From contig CALDLZ010000428.1 of NCBI GenBank assembly GCA_937915335.1, forward strand, positions 1 to 6,631: DNA of 6,631 nucleotides, given 5' to 3'. Below, piece by piece: positions 4,939 through 6,631 of this stretch. The notes beneath the pieces were generated by a model, which was given only the letters and a program-made list of their open reading frames with translations, did no database searches and was not told the origin of the DNA. This DNA comes from an uncultured Faecalibacterium sp. (GTDB lineage: Bacteria; Bacillota; Clostridia; Oscillospirales; Ruminococcaceae). Made by a program: the position numbers and the translations under genes. Position 1 is the first letter of the stretch, and every line of letters begins with the position of its first letter.

Positions 4939-4984
4939 AGAACCAGAAAAAACACAGTGCAACGAAACAGAAAGGAGCACGACA

Positions 4985-6442
4985 ATGGATCATAATGACA
5001 TGGATGAGGCTTTCCGCGCGCAGCAGGAGGTCAAACGCTTCCTGCCCGCCGACCAGGATGACTTCCTGCGGTGGCTGGACACCGCCGACAGCGAGGAGAA
5101 GCTCTTCTCCCGGCTAGGATACTGGTTCACTTTCCGGGGGCTGCCCGCCGACCAGAACGAGCGCTATCATCTGGTGCAGGAGCGGGCCCGGGAGCTGCGG
5201 CTCTGGAACGGGCTGGAGCTCAAACTGCGGCGCTGGCGGGACGGCGTGATGGCAGAGTATGACCGGGTGGGCAAGGAGGCGTTCACTGCCCGCATCGGCG
5301 AGGACTACGCCGACTACATCAACGGGCTGGACACGCCCGCCAAGCCGGAACCGGAAGCCCAGGCCGCCCCGTCTGCCGGGGCGCGGGCGTGGTCGGCGCG
5401 GGAACTGTTCGAGATGGAGCTGCCGCCTATCCGCTACGTCGTGGAGGGGTTGCTGCCCATGGGCATGGGGGTGCTGGTGGCAAAGCCCAAGCTGGGCAAG
5501 AGCTGGATGGTGCTCGACCTCTGCCTGGCCGTGGCCCAGGGCGAGCCGTTCCTGAGCTTCCCGACCCGGCAGCACGGCACCCTCTACCTCGCCCTCGAGG
5601 ACGGCAAGAGCCGGATGCAGACCCGCCTGCGCCGTCTGCTGGAGGGCAGGCCCGCCCCGGCCAACATGCACGTCATGTTCCAGGCCGAGCGGCTGGGCGA
5701 GGGCCTGTTGGAGAACCTGGGGGCCTACCTCGATGACAACCCCGATATCCATCTGGTCTGCATCGATACCTTATCTAAAATAAAGCCCCGGGCCAAGCCC
5801 TTCGAGAACGCCTACGATGCCGACTACGACTATATGGGCAGGCTGAAGGCCTTTGCCGACAGCCGTGGCATCTGCGTGCTGCTGGTGCACCACACCCGCA
5901 AGAGCAAGAACACCGAGGACAGCTTCGACAACATCAACGGCTCCACCGGCATTCTGGGCGCGGCGGATTTCACCATCGTGCTGGACAAGCACAGCCGGAT
6001 GGACGACGAGGCCAGCTTTCTGCTCACCGGCCGTGACATCGAGCAGTGCGAGCGGGTCATCCGCTTCGACAAGGCCCGCTGCCGCTGGGTCATGCAGGGC
6101 ACGGCGGCCCAGCTGGCCGCTCAGCGCCGGGTAGCCGAGTACGAGGCAGAACCCATCGTCAAGACCCTGCGGGTGTTGTTGCAGCAGGGGGACGGGACGT
6201 GGAGCGGCTACTCCAAGAACCTGATGGAGATGGGCCAGCGGTACGCGGGTACTGAGCTGGCACCCACCTCGCAGGCATTGGCCAAGCGCATCACCGAGCT
6301 TGAGCCGATGCTGTGGGAGAGGGATGCGGTTCGACATACCGTTTCCAAACACGGAAGTACAAGCCAGAAGCACTGCTTCAAGATGTATCGGCTTGATAAT
6401 GCCTGTGCAGATGTGCCATCTGCACAGGTATCGTTAAGCTAA
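4985..6442 (+). CDS. RepA-like / AAA_25-type RecA-fold ATPase (putative replicative helicase)
   Basis: This 485-residue P-loop ATPase is of the hexameric RecA-fold group typified by plasmid RepA and the helicase parts of phage and mobile-element replication proteins. Start at 4985: AAAGGAG sits 7 bases upstream. Residues 1-115 are a charged helical domain I do not recognise, followed by a Pro/Ala-rich linker (118-133). The ATPase core has ELFEMELPPIRYVVEGLLP leading into Walker A AKPKLGKSW (166-174; the first Gly of the usual GxxxxGKS is Ala), LYLALEDGKSRMQTRL (200-215), Walker B HLVCIDTLSKI (256-266), LLVHHTRK (299-306, sensor-like histidines) and GSTGILGAADFTIVLDK (319-335). Residues 390-470 (TWSGYSKNLM ... 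MYRL) resemble the C-terminal winged-helix unit common in this family. No primase domain is present. It likely unwinds or loads at an origin of a mobile element (inference). It stands alone, divergent from the GNAT operon. Its last ~115 bases are more AT-rich than the rest. Confidence 0.88.
   Translation: MDHNDMDEAFRAQQEVKRFLPADQDDFLRWLDTADSEEKLFSRLGYWFTFRGLPADQNERYHLVQERARELRLWNGLELKLRRWRDGVMAEYDRVGKEAFTARIGEDYADYINGLDTPAKPEPEAQAAPSAGARAWSARELFEMELPPIRYVVEGLLPMGMGVLVAKPKLGKSWMVLDLCLAVAQGEPFLSFPTRQHGTLYLALEDGKSRMQTRLRRLLEGRPAPANMHVMFQAERLGEGLLENLGAYLDDNPDIHLVCIDTLSKIKPRAKPFENAYDADYDYMGRLKAFADSRGICVLLVHHTRKSKNTEDSFDNINGSTGILGAADFTIVLDKHSRMDDEASFLLTGRDIEQCERVIRFDKARCRWVMQGTAAQLAAQRRVAEYEAEPIVKTLRVLLQQGDGTWSGYSKNLMEMGQRYAGTELAPTSQALAKRITELEPMLWERDAVRHTVSKHGSTSQKHCFKMYRLDNACADVPSAQVSLS
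6402..6428. repeat. Perfect 12-bp inverted repeat at the 3' end of the ATPase gene
   Basis: CCTGTGCAGATG (6402-6413) and CATCTGCACAGG (6417-6428) are exact inverted copies around TGC; one wobble pair and one A-T pair can extend it to 14 bp. It lies inside the last codons (ADVPSAQV) and ends 12 bases before the stop codon. It has no T-tract, so it is not a normal terminator; it may be a protein-binding site or an mRNA 3'-end stabiliser. Confidence 0.65.
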
Positions 6443-6449
6443 AAAATTT

Positions 6450-6523
6450 ATTCAAATTATTCATTTCATTCTATTTTATTCTCTGACTGATACGAAACAG
6501 AATGAATTGAATGAAAAGAATAA
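6450..6523. repeat. AT-rich opposed arrays of ATTC/GAAT words at 9-bp spacing
   Basis: ATTC occurs at 6450, 6459, 6468 and 6478 (steps 9, 9, 10). Its complement GAAT occurs at 6500, 6509 and 6518 (steps 9, 9). The arrays face each other across about 18 bases. The best arms, 6457-6471 and 6509-6523, pair at 14 of 15 positions, and 6478-6482 pairs with 6499-6503. The stretch is very AT-rich compared with its surroundings. It could be an iteron-like/unwinding region for the adjacent helicase-type ATPase, a long cruciform/hairpin at the mRNA 3' end, or decayed coding repeats (9 bp is three codons). Confidence 0.6.
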
Positions 6524-6542
6524 AAATAGTAAGTAAACGAGA

Positions 6543-6578
6543 AAAGACCGCTGCATGAAAACGCAACGGTCTTTCTTT
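6543..6578 (+). terminator. Terminator of the RepA-like ATPase gene
   Basis: AAAGACCGCTGC (6543-6554) pairs with GCAACGGTCTTT (6563-6574) with one mismatch around an 8-nt loop, followed by CTTTC. T/A-rich flanks on both sides could let it work in both directions. It is about 100 bases after the stop codon, beyond the 9-bp repeat region. Confidence 0.8.
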
Positions 6579-6585
6579 CATAGAG

Positions 6586-6609
6586 AAAAACCACAAGCTA
6601 AGCTTGTGG
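6586..6609 (-). terminator. Minus-strand terminator of a gene beyond the right edge
   Basis: CCACAAGCT-A-AGCTTGTGG (6591-6609) is a perfect 9-bp inverted repeat with a single central base; as RNA it would form a 7-bp stem with a 5-nt loop. Read on the minus strand it is followed by five T (complement of 6586-6590). This implies a leftward gene ending just outside the window, convergent with the ATPase gene. No ORF is visible in the last 22 bases. Confidence 0.7.
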
Positions 6610-6631
6610 AAGAACAGAGCCGTAGCGTTGA

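Noticed and set aside
4907..4984. 26-residue N-terminal extension of the ATPase
   Set aside because: The ATG at 4907 lies within the gene's own promoter; AAAGGAG is correctly spaced for the ATG at 4985.
5114..5752. Minus-strand 212-aa open frame opposite the ATPase gene
   Set aside because: It is a shadow of GC-rich codons in the ATPase gene; His/Gly/Pro/Gln-rich low-complexity translation without a start signal.
6450..6523. CRISPR array
   Set aside because: The repeated words are only 4 bp at 9-bp steps and are inverted between halves; there are no long identical repeats with unique spacers.

Overview
The window looks like chromosomal DNA from a GC-rich member of the Bacillota, most likely an Oscillospiraceae/Ruminococcaceae gut clostridium of the Faecalibacterium type. 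The basis is a PolC-type replicative polymerase (a Bacillota and relatives marker), strong GGAGG-like ribosome binding sites, textbook TTGACA/TATAAT-type promoters, U-tract hairpin terminators, and GC-rich genes separated by short AT-rich gaps. The genus is inference; no taxonomic marker beyond PolC is present.

Left part (1-1669). The 3' third of polC ends at 1201 with a C-terminal clamp-binding-like tail. Five bases after its stop codon lies a near-consensus promoter pointing right. It is followed within about 90 bases by a strong hairpin with a T-rich tail, then by a 14-base perfect palindrome and a second terminator hairpin. No convincing ORF lies between, so this is a candidate small RNA locus that also terminates polC. 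Next comes a palindrome-rich, about 250-bp element with terminal inverted repeats (MITE-like) that abuts the 3' end of the next gene.

Middle part (1670-4010, genes on the minus strand). A complete Na/Pi cotransporter with a PhoU-like C-terminal domain (594 aa) is preceded by an AT-rich regulatory region. That region holds a promoter, a leader hairpin and Pho-box-like TTTACA repeats at 11-base spacing. Upstream of it is a 40-aa ORF with a good ribosome binding site and an extended -10 promoter. A 15-bp perfect terminator stem separates this from the next unit.

Right part (4013-6631). A two-gene minus-strand operon encodes a GNAT-fold acetyltransferase (170 aa) and an unrecognised 86-aa protein. 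It is divergent from a plus-strand gene for a RepA-like/AAA_25 RecA-fold ATPase (485 aa), and the shared 182-bp intergenic region is full of short inverted and direct repeats. The ATPase gene ends in a perfect 12-bp inverted repeat. It is followed by an AT-rich stretch with ATTC/GAAT words phased every 9 bp in two opposed arrays, then a terminator. A final hairpin with a U-tract on the minus strand implies a leftward gene just beyond the right edge.

The left two thirds reads as core chromosome (replication, phosphate uptake). The right third has the look of an accessory module, possibly the remnant of an integrated element built around a helicase-type ATPase with an iteron-like downstream region. 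The GNAT/86-aa pair and the 9-bp phased repeats are the least explained parts.
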